The notes: generated by a model from the sequence alone, not told the origin. Positions 17,049 to 25,433 are shown, counted from the first letter of the stretch. The stretch: DNA of 30,332 nt from Solobacterium sp. (GCA_017543025.1 JAFYGX010000071.1:1-30332), one strand, 5' to 3'. Made by a program: numbers and translations.

Positions 17049-18713
17049 ATGTTTGATTATAAACACGCTGTCATCTATCAGATCTGGCCGCGTTCCTTTC
17101 AGGATTCCAACCATGACGGAATCGGCGATCTCAACGGCATCCGCTCCCGGCTTTCGCATATCCGCTCCCTCGGCGCATCTGCGATCTGGCTGTCCCCTGT
17201 TTACGCCAGCCCCAATACCGACTACGGCTATGACATCAGCGATTATTATTCCATCAATCCGGAATACGGAACAATGGAGGAACTGGAAGCGCTGATCAAA
17301 GAGGCCAGAGAGGCCGGCATGGAGATCGTGATGGACCTTGTGGTCAATCATACGAGCACCGAACACCGCTGGTTCCGCGAGGCGCTGAATGACCCTTCCT
17401 CTCCTTACCGGGATTATTACGTCTTCCGTCAGGGGAGCGAACACACACCGCCGAACAACTGGATCAGCTTTTTCGGCGGCTCAGCCTGGCAGAAAGCAGA
17501 AGGAAACATGTGGTATCTGACCCTGTATACCAGTACGCAGGCTGATCTCAACTGGCGCAATCCGGCCGTGATCGAAGAAGTGATCCGGATCACGGATTTC
17601 TGGCTGAACAAGGGAATTGCCGGTTTCCGGATGGATACGGTCAATACGATTGACAAAGCGGAAGGCTATCCGTCCAAAAACCCGGAAAAGAAAGGACTTC
17701 AGTTTGCGGACGACCTTGTGATCGACGGTCCGAAGGTCAGAGACTATCTGGTCGAGCTGCGGGAGCGCTCCTTTGCGAAGGCTGATGCGTTCGTTCTCGG
17801 CGAAGGCGTCATGACAGGCCGTGAATCCGTCCGTTCGCTCTGCGGAAACGGCGGTCCAATCGACATGATGTTTCACTTCGATCTCTCCACCCTCGGCGAC
17901 GGCCCGCTGGGTAAATATGATTTCCGCCGCTTCTACCGCATCACGCCGAAGATGATCAAGGCTGTCACACGGAAGTGGCAGACAGCGATGATGGAAGACG
18001 GCACATGGATCGGCAACTACCTGTCCAACCATGACCATAAGCGCCATCTCGACCGTTTCGGCAATGACCGCAGATACCGTGCGGAAAGCGCGAAGATGCT
18101 GGCGATGTACAACTTCACCCTGCTCGGCACCCCGTTCATCTATCAGGGAGAGGAAATCGCCATGACCAATCCGAAACTGACAAGGAATGACTGGCGGGAT
18201 TATGAAGCATTCAGCTCGTCGAACGCCATGCAGGAGATTCTGCATGTTCCGTCATGGATCGCGGAACAGATCACCAATTTTGTCGACCGCGACAACGCCC
18301 GCACCCCGATGCAGTGGAACAGCAGCAGATATGCAGGGTTCAGCGACTGCGAGCCATGGATCAGAGTCAACCCGGACCACACGGAGTGGAATGTCCAAAA
18401 TCAGGAAGCGGACCCCCAGTCAGTGCTGAACTTCTACCGGCGGCTCTCTTCCCTTCACCGCACCCACGAATGCCTCTGTACCGGCCGCTGGAAGGAATAT
18501 CTCACCCACGATCCCTGCGTGCTGGCTTACAGCAGAAGCAGTGAGACAGAAACCGCTTTTGTTCTTCTGAATCTCTCTGGCCGCACAAGAACAATCCACC
18601 TGCATGAAGCGGTGATGATCCGCGGGAATTCCGTGCTTTCCAATTATGATATCCGGTGTGCAGAGCCCGTCATGACGCTGAAACCGTATGAAGCGCAGCT
18701 GTTCTTCCTCTGA
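17049..18713 (+). CDS. GH13 alpha-glucosidase (oligo-glucosidase subfamily)
   Basis: 554 residues, full length. It is a cytoplasmic (beta/alpha)8 glycosidase with no signal peptide. Conserved regions: DLVVNHTS (residues 96-103); nucleophile Asp196 in GFRMDTVNTIDK; acid/base Glu252 in LGEGVMTG; and Asp329 in LSNHDHKR. A calcium-binding-like loop DSNHDGIGDLNG (19-30) and RDNARTPMQW are typical of the oligo-1,6-glucosidase/alpha-glucosidase group. The residue after the nucleophile is Thr197. In this group Thr there goes with alpha-1,4 preference and Val with alpha-1,6 (isomaltase, trehalose-6-phosphate hydrolase), so a maltase-like activity is likely. The start has AGGAGGAAC. It is probably co-transcribed with the rhomboid gene and is followed by a strong terminator. 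No sugar transporter is adjacent. Confidence 0.9.
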   Translation: MFDYKHAVIYQIWPRSFQDSNHDGIGDLNGIRSRLSHIRSLGASAIWLSPVYASPNTDYGYDISDYYSINPEYGTMEELEALIKEAREAGMEIVMDLVVNHTSTEHRWFREALNDPSSPYRDYYVFRQGSEHTPPNNWISFFGGSAWQKAEGNMWYLTLYTSTQADLNWRNPAVIEEVIRITDFWLNKGIAGFRMDTVNTIDKAEGYPSKNPEKKGLQFADDLVIDGPKVRDYLVELRERSFAKADAFVLGEGVMTGRESVRSLCGNGGPIDMMFHFDLSTLGDGPLGKYDFRRFYRITPKMIKAVTRKWQTAMMEDGTWIGNYLSNHDHKRHLDRFGNDRRYRAESAKMLAMYNFTLLGTPFIYQGEEIAMTNPKLTRNDWRDYEAFSSSNAMQEILHVPSWIAEQITNFVDRDNARTPMQWNSSRYAGFSDCEPWIRVNPDHTEWNVQNQEADPQSVLNFYRRLSSLHRTHECLCTGRWKEYLTHDPCVLAYSRSSETETAFVLLNLSGRTRTIHLHEAVMIRGNSVLSNYDIRCAEPVMTLKPYEAQLFFL

Positions 18714-18771
18714 GCGTCAGATGTGTATTTAATACTTCGGAATGTGATCGAAAGCGGACGTGACAGTTCAG

Positions 18772-18809
18772 ACATCCGCTGCTTTCATGTCTCAGCGGAT
18801 GTTCTTTTT
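18772..18809 (+). terminator. Intrinsic terminator after the alpha-glucosidase gene
   Basis: ACATCCGCTG (18772-18781) pairs perfectly with CAGCGGATGT (18793-18802), followed by TCTTTTT. Flanking AGTTCA and TGAACT can extend the pairing. Confidence 0.88.
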
Positions 18810-18827
18810 GAACTGTCTGGGGAATTG

Positions 18828-18866
18828 TTTACCTGTTTTTAACCGAACGTTCACATTCTTTTCACA
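18828..18866 (+). promoter_or_regulatory. Four 11-bp-spaced hexamers, PhoP/OmpR-type operator
   Basis: TTTACC (18828), TTAACC (18839), TTCACA (18850) and TTCACA (18861) begin at exact 11-bp intervals, each with a 5-bp gap. The consensus TTnAC(A/C) and the spacing resemble the B. subtilis Pho box (TT(A/T/C)ACA repeats bound by PhoP dimers) and the hexamer-N5-hexamer sites of CiaR, which controls htrA in streptococci. The last repeat is also the -35 hexamer of the htrA promoter. A response regulator of the OmpR family is the expected ligand. Confidence 0.6.
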
Positions 18867-18888
18867 TTCAGAGACTATTCTTTATAAT
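18861..18888 (+). promoter_or_regulatory. Promoter of the htrA-like gene
   Basis: -35 TTCACA (18861-18866), a 16-bp spacer, -10 TATAAT (18883-18888). The -35 is poor and coincides with a repeat of the operator, as expected for an activator-dependent or tightly tuned promoter. Confidence 0.7.
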
Positions 18889-18912
18889 GTATCAGCAAGG
18901 AGGAAAGAACAC

Positions 18913-20454
18913 ATGACAGAAATGAAAAACAATAGCTGGACCTGCCCTCAGTGCGGGACTGTCAATAATGCAAGATTCTGTGTCAGCTGCGGCACCAGAC
19001 GCCCTGAGCTGTTTGATGAGCCGGCCGTTTCCGAGCCTCTGAAAGAGGAAACAGCTGCACAGCCTGCGGCTGTTTCGGAAGAGCCTGCAGCACAGCAGAC
19101 ATCCCAGACGATTGAGGCGGTTGAAGTCGTTGAACCCGCAGAACCGGTGCAGCCCGCACCGGAAGTGAAAACGGAGGTGAAACAGGAAATGAAGCCAGAT
19201 GAAACAAACGCTGACAAACAGACAGAAGTCCGTTCAGCTTCCCGCAATACCGAATACTCCCCTTACCCGAAGGCTTCTGCACCAAAGCAGAATCGTTCCC
19301 ATCCAGTCCTCGCCGCACTGCTGACGGCAGTGATCGGTGCGGCTGCAGGATTTGGCGGCGGTATGGTTGCGGCAAAGAAATATGCACCGCAGCCGACTGT
19401 CATCTACCAGAATGCACCGGCTCAGGAAACAGCGGAAACCACAACAGCAGCGGAGCCTTCCACAGCGCCTGTGGTCGCAGAAACCACAGCAGCAGCCGAC
19501 AGCGGACGCCTGACAATTCAGGAGATTGCAGAGTCCGCCAGCAAATCCGTAGTTGAAATCAATACAGAAAGCACCGTAACGACTTCCGGCTTCTTCGGCG
19601 GAACCTACTCCGCCCAGGCCGCAGGGTCCGGCGTCATCATTTCGGATGATGGCTATATCATTACCAACGACCATGTGGTAGAAGGTGCGCAGTCCATTAC
19701 CGTTACCACTTACGAAGGCACCAAATATGACGCAAAGCTGATCGGAACAGACGCCAAGAGCGATATCGCTGTCATCAAGATTGACGCAGAGAATCTCTAC
19801 GCTGCAGTGATCGGCGATTCGGATCAGCTGCGGGTCGGCGATACCGCCGTGGTCATCGGAAATCCGCTCGGGACCCTTGGCGGAACGGTTACAGACGGCA
19901 TCATTTCGGCAACCAACCGCGACATCGTCATCAACAATCAGTCGATGAATCTGATCCAGACCAATGCGGAGATCAACTCCGGAAACTCCGGCGGCGGTAT
20001 GTTTGACGCATACGGAAAACTCGTCGGCATTGTCAACGCAAAAGACAGCGGCATGACAAATTCCGGCACCGTGATTGAAGGAATCGGCTTTGCAATTCCG
20101 ATCAATACCGCGAATATGATCGCACAGGATCTGATTCAGAACGGTTATGTCACATCCCGTCCGACCATCGGCGTCGGCCTCAGCACACTCGATTACGATT
20201 ACAACAACTACAAGGCAGGTCTCTATGTTTCGCAGGTCTATGAAGGCGGCGCTGCGGAAGCGGCAGGCATTCAGACCTATGACCGCATTATCGCGGCAGA
20301 CGGAACGGAAGTATCGACTTATACCGATCTTACCCGTGTGCTTACCGGCAAAGCAATCGGAGACGAAATGGTTCTGACCATTGAACGCAACGGCGAACAG
20401 ATGGAGGTAACACTCACCCTTACCGGCGCGCTTGATTCCATGCGCCAGAACTGA
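18913..20454 (+). CDS. Membrane-anchored HtrA-type serine protease with N-terminal zinc ribbon
   Basis: 513 residues from the ATG at 18913, which has AAGGAGGAAAG upstream; an earlier in-frame ATG lies inside the preceding terminator. A zinc ribbon is formed by Cys11, Cys14, Cys23 and Cys26. A Pro/Glu/Ala/Val-rich linker (about 31-128) follows, then one membrane helix (about 131-154) and a Thr/Ala linker. The trypsin-like domain (about 200-400) has His254 (TNDHVVEG), Asp284 (KSDIAVIKID) and Ser359 (INSGNSGGG), a complete triad. A PDZ domain fills about 420-505. The zinc ribbon should face the cytoplasm and the protease the outside. HtrA proteins degrade or refold damaged exported proteins. The gene is monocistronic, between two terminators. 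Confidence 0.92.
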   Translation: MTEMKNNSWTCPQCGTVNNARFCVSCGTRRPELFDEPAVSEPLKEETAAQPAAVSEEPAAQQTSQTIEAVEVVEPAEPVQPAPEVKTEVKQEMKPDETNADKQTEVRSASRNTEYSPYPKASAPKQNRSHPVLAALLTAVIGAAAGFGGGMVAAKKYAPQPTVIYQNAPAQETAETTTAAEPSTAPVVAETTAAADSGRLTIQEIAESASKSVVEINTESTVTTSGFFGGTYSAQAAGSGVIISDDGYIITNDHVVEGAQSITVTTYEGTKYDAKLIGTDAKSDIAVIKIDAENLYAAVIGDSDQLRVGDTAVVIGNPLGTLGGTVTDGIISATNRDIVINNQSMNLIQTNAEINSGNSGGGMFDAYGKLVGIVNAKDSGMTNSGTVIEGIGFAIPINTANMIAQDLIQNGYVTSRPTIGVGLSTLDYDYNNYKAGLYVSQVYEGGAAEAAGIQTYDRIIAADGTEVSTYTDLTRVLTGKAIGDEMVLTIERNGEQMEVTLTLTGALDSMRQN

Positions 20455-20468
20455 TTCTCAGATTTATG

Positions 20469-20498
20469 GACCCTGAAATTTCTCAGGGTCTTTTTTAT
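20469..20498 (+). terminator. Intrinsic terminator after the htrA-like gene
   Basis: GACCCTGA (20469-20476) pairs with TCAGGGTC (20483-20490), followed by TTTTTTATT. Confidence 0.92.
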
Positions 20499-20541
20499 TG
20501 CCTGACGCAATGGCAGCCATCATCAGTACCCCTGAATGACA

Positions 20542-20570
20542 TTGCAAAGCACCGCGATTTTCGCTAGGAT
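20542..20570 (+). promoter_or_regulatory. Promoter of the NSS transporter gene
   Basis: -35 TTGCAA (20542-20547), a 17-bp spacer, -10 TAGGAT (20565-20570). Initiation near 20577 would leave a leader of under 30 nt, almost all of it the hairpin CGTGGC/GCCACG (20577-20595) just before the GGGGGT ribosome-binding site. Confidence 0.6.
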
Positions 20571-20604
20571 AGATCTCGTGGCTTTCATCGCCACGGGGGT
20601 AGAA

Positions 20605-21975
20605 ATGATGAATGAAAAACGAAGTTCCTTTACCGGGAAGCTCGGATTTGTTCTGGCCGCAGCCGGCGCATCCGTCGGCCTTGGCAATATCTGGCGCTTT
20701 CCTTATCTTGCGGCGAAATACGGCGGGGGCGTATTTCTGCTGATCTATATTCTGCTGGCGCTCTCATTCGGCTATACGATGATCATCGCCGAAACCGCGA
20801 TCGGCCGGGCATCCGGAAAAAGCCCGGTCAGTGCGTTCCGTCATTTTTCTGACAGTAAGGGCATGAAGATCGGCGGCTGGCTGAATGCAGTGATTCCGAT
20901 CCTGATCGTTCCCTATTATTCGGTCATCGGCGGCTGGGTCTGCCGCTATCTGTGGGCGTATCTTGTCAATGAGGGAAACGCCGTCACCTCCGATACGTAC
21001 TTTACTTCCTTCATCAGCGGCGGGCTGGAAGCAGAACTGTGTTTCCTGCTGTTTACGCTGATCGATCTGCTGATCATATACATGGGCGTTCAGAACGGAA
21101 TCGAACGGGTTTCGAGATGGATCATGCCGCTGCTGGTGGTGCTGGCGATTATCATCAGCGGGTATACCGTCACCCGGCCCGGTGCGCTCGAAGGCGTAAA
21201 ATACTTCCTGATTCCGGACTTCTCAAGGTTTTCCTGGATGGGTGTTGTCAGCGCCATGGGACAGATGTTCTATTCCCTGTCCATCGCAATGGGCATCCTC
21301 ATCACCTTCGGTTCCTATATGAAGAAGGACGTCAGTATTGAGGATTCCACCCGTCAGGTCGAATTCTTTGACACTGCAATCGCAATTCTTGCCGGTCTCA
21401 TGATCATCCCTGCAGTCTTCGCATTTTCCGGAAGCGATGCGGCGGAACAGCTCAACGCCGGTCCGAGTCTGATGTTCATCACGATGCCGCGCATCTTTGC
21501 ACAGATGAACGGCGGACGTCTGATCGGGATTCTGTTCTTCGTTCTCGTCCTGTTTGCGGCACTGACCAGTGCCATTGCCCTCTCCGAAGCCGCTGTCTCC
21601 ACCTTCGCGGATGAATTCGGCTGGAAACGGAAGAACAGTACGCTGATTCTCGGCCTTCTCATGATGGTGCTCGGAAGTCTTTCGTGTCTTGGCTACGGAC
21701 CGCTGTCGTTTATCCGCATCCTCGGCATGCCATTTCTTGATTTCTTCGATTTTCTGACCAATTCCGTTATGATGCCGCTGTCCGCCTTTGCGATCTGTGT
21801 GCTGATCACAAAGTATATGACGATTGAAAAAGCGGAAGAAGAAGTAACGCTGGGCGATATGCCGTTCCGGCGCAGAGCTGTCTTCCGCTTCATGATCCGC
21901 TATGTCTGTCCGCTGTTCATCGTCATTATCCTTCTGAGCTCGCTGCTGAATACCTTCGGCATCATTTCGCTGTAA
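20605..21975 (+). CDS. Sodium-dependent transporter, NSS (SNF) family
   Basis: 456 residues from the first of two adjacent ATGs (20605 or 20608), with GGGGGT upstream. The N-terminus KLGFVLAAAGASVGLGNIWRFPYLAAKYGGG is the TM1 signature of neurotransmitter:sodium symporters; the unwound GNIWRFP segment forms the Na1/Na2 and substrate site in LeuT. About eleven hydrophobic segments are visible, in line with bacterial members of this length. It probably imports an amino acid using a sodium gradient; the substrate cannot be told. Pairing with the hydrolases across the terminator is not implied, since it is a single-gene unit. Confidence 0.92.
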   Translation: MMNEKRSSFTGKLGFVLAAAGASVGLGNIWRFPYLAAKYGGGVFLLIYILLALSFGYTMIIAETAIGRASGKSPVSAFRHFSDSKGMKIGGWLNAVIPILIVPYYSVIGGWVCRYLWAYLVNEGNAVTSDTYFTSFISGGLEAELCFLLFTLIDLLIIYMGVQNGIERVSRWIMPLLVVLAIIISGYTVTRPGALEGVKYFLIPDFSRFSWMGVVSAMGQMFYSLSIAMGILITFGSYMKKDVSIEDSTRQVEFFDTAIAILAGLMIIPAVFAFSGSDAAEQLNAGPSLMFITMPRIFAQMNGGRLIGILFFVLVLFAALTSAIALSEAAVSTFADEFGWKRKNSTLILGLLMMVLGSLSCLGYGPLSFIRILGMPFLDFFDFLTNSVMMPLSAFAICVLITKYMTIEKAEEEVTLGDMPFRRRAVFRFMIRYVCPLFIVIILLSSLLNTFGIISL

Positions 21976-22016
21976 CCAATTCGCTCCGTTGACAATTGCG
22001 CATCACACAGAAAAAC

Positions 22017-22064
22017 CGGCAGAATCCGTTTTACGCTCATCATCGGATTCTGCCGTTCTTTTTT
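22017..22064 (+). terminator. Strong, probably bidirectional terminator after the NSS gene
   Basis: CGGCAGAATCCG (22017-22028) pairs perfectly with CGGATTCTGCCG (22044-22055), followed by TTCTTTTTT. On the other strand the same stem is followed by GTTTTT, so it can also end transcripts coming from the esterase operon. Confidence 0.92.
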
Positions 22065-22091
22065 CTGATCTTGAGAAACTGCGCTGCTTTT

Positions 22092-22277
22092 TTACATTCC
22101 CCAATATGTGCATCCGTTCGGGTAAAAGACCTTATTGCGGACATTCAGCCCTAAGCCGAAGCCATAAGACACATTCTCATACGGGCCGCGCACAGACTGT
22201 CCCATCATGCCGCAGCGTTCTTCCAAAGTCAGGCGCTGAAAGCCCGCATTGATCTTCGTACAGGGAGCCCGCTGCCG
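22092..22277 (-). pseudogene. Possible remnant of a serine-hydrolase (beta-lactamase-like) C-terminus
   Basis: Directly after the esterase TGA the same frame stays open for 61 codons to a TAA (22092-22094). The middle part reads like real protein: NAGFQRLTLEERCGMMGQSV, GPYENVSYGFGLGLNVRNKV, then YPNGCTYWGM. The YGFGLGL...NG.TYWG pattern recalls the end of class C beta-lactamase-fold hydrolases (YGLGxxV...G.xGWGG), but the chain stops at the point where such proteins would continue. There is no upstream domain, and the esterase does not normally carry such a tail. It may be a decayed gene end, a small protein from the MM start, or chance. It fills the otherwise empty 300-bp gap. Confidence 0.3.
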
Positions 22278-24050
22278 TCAGTCTGCCGCAAATCCCTCAT
22301 TCTGATCGATCACCTGATACAGATCCAGATATGGCTCGGCAATCATGGAAACCGTATCATTCAGTTCCAGAATCCGCTCACTGGACCGGTTCTCTTCAAA
22401 TACCGGCAGTCCTTCTCCGTTCGGATCTCCGCTGCGGATGAAATTCAGCCAGTACTGATGCATGAGTTCACTCAGTCTGCGGTCCGCATCCGTATAAAGC
22501 GTACTCTGTTCAGGTATCCGGTTGAATGCATAGACAAGTTCACCGGAATGCCATGCGCCAAGCCGGCCGTTCTGCTTTGCGAACAGATATTCATAGACCG
22601 GCTCCTGAGCCGCCATCAGACGGTTGAGGCACTGATGCGGATAATTGAAATACTTTGCGCCATAAACGATCTTCCAGTTTTCCTTCGCCTGTTCATCACT
22701 GTTTCCCGGGTAGAGTTCCTTTACCCGTTCTGCCATCGGGCCGTATACCTGCGACAGCTTTTCATCATATGACGCAGCCGTGGCATGATTCATCAGAATA
22801 AACGGTCCGCTTTCTTCCGTATTGAATCCATGCAGGATCGCCTGCTCGTTATGAATCCCCTTCTTCCGCAATTCATACGGCGTTTCCGGCAGCACCATGC
22901 CGTCGACTGTCACATGATGCTGGGAGGATGCTTCCTTTACCAGCTGCTCGGCCGTAAGAGACCGAAGCGCATTGACATCAGCGGCGTGCATGCGCTCCCG
23001 AAGCTCGTTTCCGGACGTCAGTGCATCGTCCAGCAGGCGGAAGGAATGCGGCGGTTTGACAGAAGAAAGCGTGCTGCTTTCCAGAATTGCTTTCTGAAAC
23101 AGCCCCCGGGCAAGCGGCGATACGCAGAGCGCATCCACGCAGACTGCACCGGCCGACTCCCCGCAGATTGTAATATTTTCCGGGTCGCCGCCAAACTGTG
23201 CGATGTTTTCCTTCACCCACTTCAGTGCGGCAATCTGATCGAGCAGCCCGTAGTTTCCGGTCGTTCCGTCTTCCTTCAGCAGTTCTTCATCCGCATAGAA
23301 GCCAAACACACCGAGTCTGTAAGCCATGTTTACCGCAACAACACCGCTGCGGGCAAAGCTTTCCCCGGAGTAATCGTCATACCACGGCTGTCCGGTCTGC
23401 AGTGAACCGCCATGGATATAAACCAGCACCGGAAGCCCTGTTTCTTCCGTATGCGGCTTCCAGATATTGAGATAAAGACTGTCTTCACTGACCGGAAATG
23501 TATGATTGTCGCTCAGTGAAAAAAACGGAAAATCATGGTAGCCGATGATGCGGGTCAGCGAATCGATGATCGGAAGACTGGTCACCTGCATCGACATCGG
23601 CGCAAATTTCGTACACGCTCTTACTCCTTCCCAGGCTTCTGCTTCGACCGGCGGCTTCCACCGCAGTTCCTTTACCGGCGGTTTCGCATAAGGGATACCG
23701 GCAAATACTTCAACCGCTCCGTCTGCGGTAAGCAGGCCGCTGACATCTCCCTTTGCGGTGTGAATGACTTCCGTCGGCTCCGGATGGTCACCGCTCACTG
23801 CAGGCACTGCCTTCGGCTCAGGCCAGGACAGCCAGAAAATCGCAGCGCTCATGATGACAAACACGACCCAGCTGAGCGCTTTGTACGGAAGTGAAAAATG
23901 CTGAATCCGGGAACGGTACTGCAGGCCGAACATCACAGTCCAGAGAAGGAACAGTTCCCATCCCATGACGGTATTGCGGTTGAGTTCCAGAAACGCCAGT
24001 CCAAGCAGCACCAGAATGATATAGAAGACCCAGAATACGGTTTTTCTCAT
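22278..24050 (-). CDS. Membrane-anchored type B carboxylesterase
   Basis: 590 residues. Three hydrophobic segments come first (about 4-22, 31-44 and 58-76), so the enzyme is tied to the membrane. The type B carboxylesterase domain follows: FAGIPYAKPPV (117-127), SEDSLYLNIW (188-197), oxyanion-hole HGG (213-215), nucleophile Ser299 in GESAGA, and the late His in AWHSGELVYAF. Relatives hydrolyse carboxylic esters (p-nitrobenzyl-esterase-like); the natural substrate is unknown. The N-terminal multi-helix anchor is unusual, as most bacterial members are soluble or secreted. The ATG overlaps the Mbeg1-like gene stop by 4 bases, so the two hydrolases are made together. Confidence 0.88.
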   Translation of the reverse strand: MRKTVFWVFYIILVLLGLAFLELNRNTVMGWELFLLWTVMFGLQYRSRIQHFSLPYKALSWVVFVIMSAAIFWLSWPEPKAVPAVSGDHPEPTEVIHTAKGDVSGLLTADGAVEVFAGIPYAKPPVKELRWKPPVEAEAWEGVRACTKFAPMSMQVTSLPIIDSLTRIIGYHDFPFFSLSDNHTFPVSEDSLYLNIWKPHTEETGLPVLVYIHGGSLQTGQPWYDDYSGESFARSGVVAVNMAYRLGVFGFYADEELLKEDGTTGNYGLLDQIAALKWVKENIAQFGGDPENITICGESAGAVCVDALCVSPLARGLFQKAILESSTLSSVKPPHSFRLLDDALTSGNELRERMHAADVNALRSLTAEQLVKEASSQHHVTVDGMVLPETPYELRKKGIHNEQAILHGFNTEESGPFILMNHATAASYDEKLSQVYGPMAERVKELYPGNSDEQAKENWKIVYGAKYFNYPHQCLNRLMAAQEPVYEYLFAKQNGRLGAWHSGELVYAFNRIPEQSTLYTDADRRLSELMHQYWLNFIRSGDPNGEGLPVFEENRSSERILELNDTVSMIAEPYLDLYQVIDQNEGFAAD

Positions 24051-25255
24051 TTCCTTCCCTCTTTCCGGCGGTTCCGCATTTCTTCCCGCCTTGCTTTTTC
24101 CTTCTGTGCTTTCTCGGATTCCTGACGGGTCCGTTCCTGTTTTTCCTGATGCTTTTCAATCTCGTCCTGCATATATCTGGTCAGAACATCTTCCAGCTGC
24201 GTTTTTGCGCTTTCAAGTGCGCTTTTCGGAAGATTGAGCGCAACCTGCTTAGCCTCTTCGCCCGACATCAGCAATCCGCTGATCACCTGCGGCAGACGGC
24301 GCAGACGGATCTCATCCACGTGTTCTTCCCCGTTGGCGGTAAGGTTCGCAAACAGCACGTCGACAAACGCTTTCCGGGCCTTCATATCAGAGCTTTTGAT
24401 CCAGTGATCCAGCGCAGAACGGATCAGGGGAACAGATGGGTCCGTGTTTTTCGCAAGACTGAATTTCGAACCTTTTACCTTCCAGGTCATCAGATCATGC
24501 TGGAGAAGGCCGCTTCCTTCACTGTTTACGATCTTTGTGTCGGGTATCTCCATATAGAAGATCTGTCCGATCACATCAAAGTACGGAATGATGCGGGTGA
24601 TCTTCGGAACAATCTCTTCGATTCGTTTCATATCGTGAACCAGCGGACTGAACCCCGGGCCGTCATTGGCAAAGACGCGCTTTACCTGATTCCTCCGTTC
24701 TTCAGGCAGAAAGGCTACCGCATAGATCGCAAGATTCGCTCCCTTTGAATGACCGCCGACATAATAGGAAATCCCGTCCTTCATCGTCCGCCTCAGATAG
24801 TCTAATGCGCTCTTCTGTGCCGGAACGTTTTCAAAGCTCATCATCAGATCTTCCTTCCAGCCGATCAGAGAATCATCGGTACCGCGGAAGGCAATATAAT
24901 TCAGCGTGCTGTTCAGGTGAAAATGAACTGCGCTGAACTGGGTGCTCCGGAAATCCAGCGAATCGAGATAATCCGACATAATGATATCTCCGAACCGTCT
25001 TGATTCTGCGGCGGCAGCGACAAATTCCTCATTGTCGCCAAGCGGAGACATCATATGAAAGGAATTGCTCTGCTGGATGATCTGATAGGCTCTGCGCAGT
25101 GTGACGGAGGAATCCTGCCCCTCAGAAAACACCGGCGTCAGATCCAGATAGCAGAGTTCACACAGAATCGCATTATCCACATCGTTAAACGGCGATGCTG
25201 TAAAGGTCAGGTCACCGCGCCAGTTAATATAATCAATCAGTCCGCTGCTTTCCAT
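24047..25255 (-). CDS. Mbeg1-like (DUF2974) alpha/beta hydrolase
   Basis: 402 residues from the ATG at 25253-25255 (MESSGLIDYI), which follows AGGA-type sequence; the upstream frame extension has no such site. It is a lipase-like fold: FRGTD (123-127) near the oxyanion hole and nucleophile Ser170 in GGHSKGANLAIYA. This pattern and the N-terminal INWRGDLTF match the Mbeg1-like family, a lipase-3 relative common in gut Firmicutes and of unknown substrate. The last 40 residues are a highly charged coiled coil (KHQEKQERTRQESEKAQKEK). There is no signal peptide. The 5' leader contains a hairpin (25279-25300, CCGAACGG/CCGTTTGG on the minus strand). It is coupled to the esterase gene. Confidence 0.82.
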   Translation of the reverse strand: MESSGLIDYINWRGDLTFTASPFNDVDNAILCELCYLDLTPVFSEGQDSSVTLRRAYQIIQQSNSFHMMSPLGDNEEFVAAAAESRRFGDIIMSDYLDSLDFRSTQFSAVHFHLNSTLNYIAFRGTDDSLIGWKEDLMMSFENVPAQKSALDYLRRTMKDGISYYVGGHSKGANLAIYAVAFLPEERRNQVKRVFANDGPGFSPLVHDMKRIEEIVPKITRIIPYFDVIGQIFYMEIPDTKIVNSEGSGLLQHDLMTWKVKGSKFSLAKNTDPSVPLIRSALDHWIKSSDMKARKAFVDVLFANLTANGEEHVDEIRLRRLPQVISGLLMSGEEAKQVALNLPKSALESAKTQLEDVLTRYMQDEIEKHQEKQERTRQESEKAQKEKARREEMRNRRKEGRK

Positions 25256-25433
25256 CTTCCTATCCTTTCCAGACCTGCCCAAACGGGTTTGTCCGTTCGG
25301 CATCTGTCCTGCACCGTCTCTTTCCTCCGGCTTTCCGCAGGCCGGTTTCACATCTCACTCTCTGCTGCGGCTGCTCTTAGCGTTTCGGGCAGTCTCTCAG
25401 AGATTGCGTTCCTGTTATTTTTCATTCTGCAGG

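Noticed and set aside
18760..18912. Upstream extension of the htrA ORF
   Set aside because: It runs through the terminator, operator and promoter; the strong AAGGAGG site supports the start at 18913.
21989..22252. 87-codon plus-strand ORF after the NSS gene
   Set aside because: It overlaps the strong terminator and the protein-like minus-strand frame; Ser/His/Arg-rich with no ribosome-binding site.
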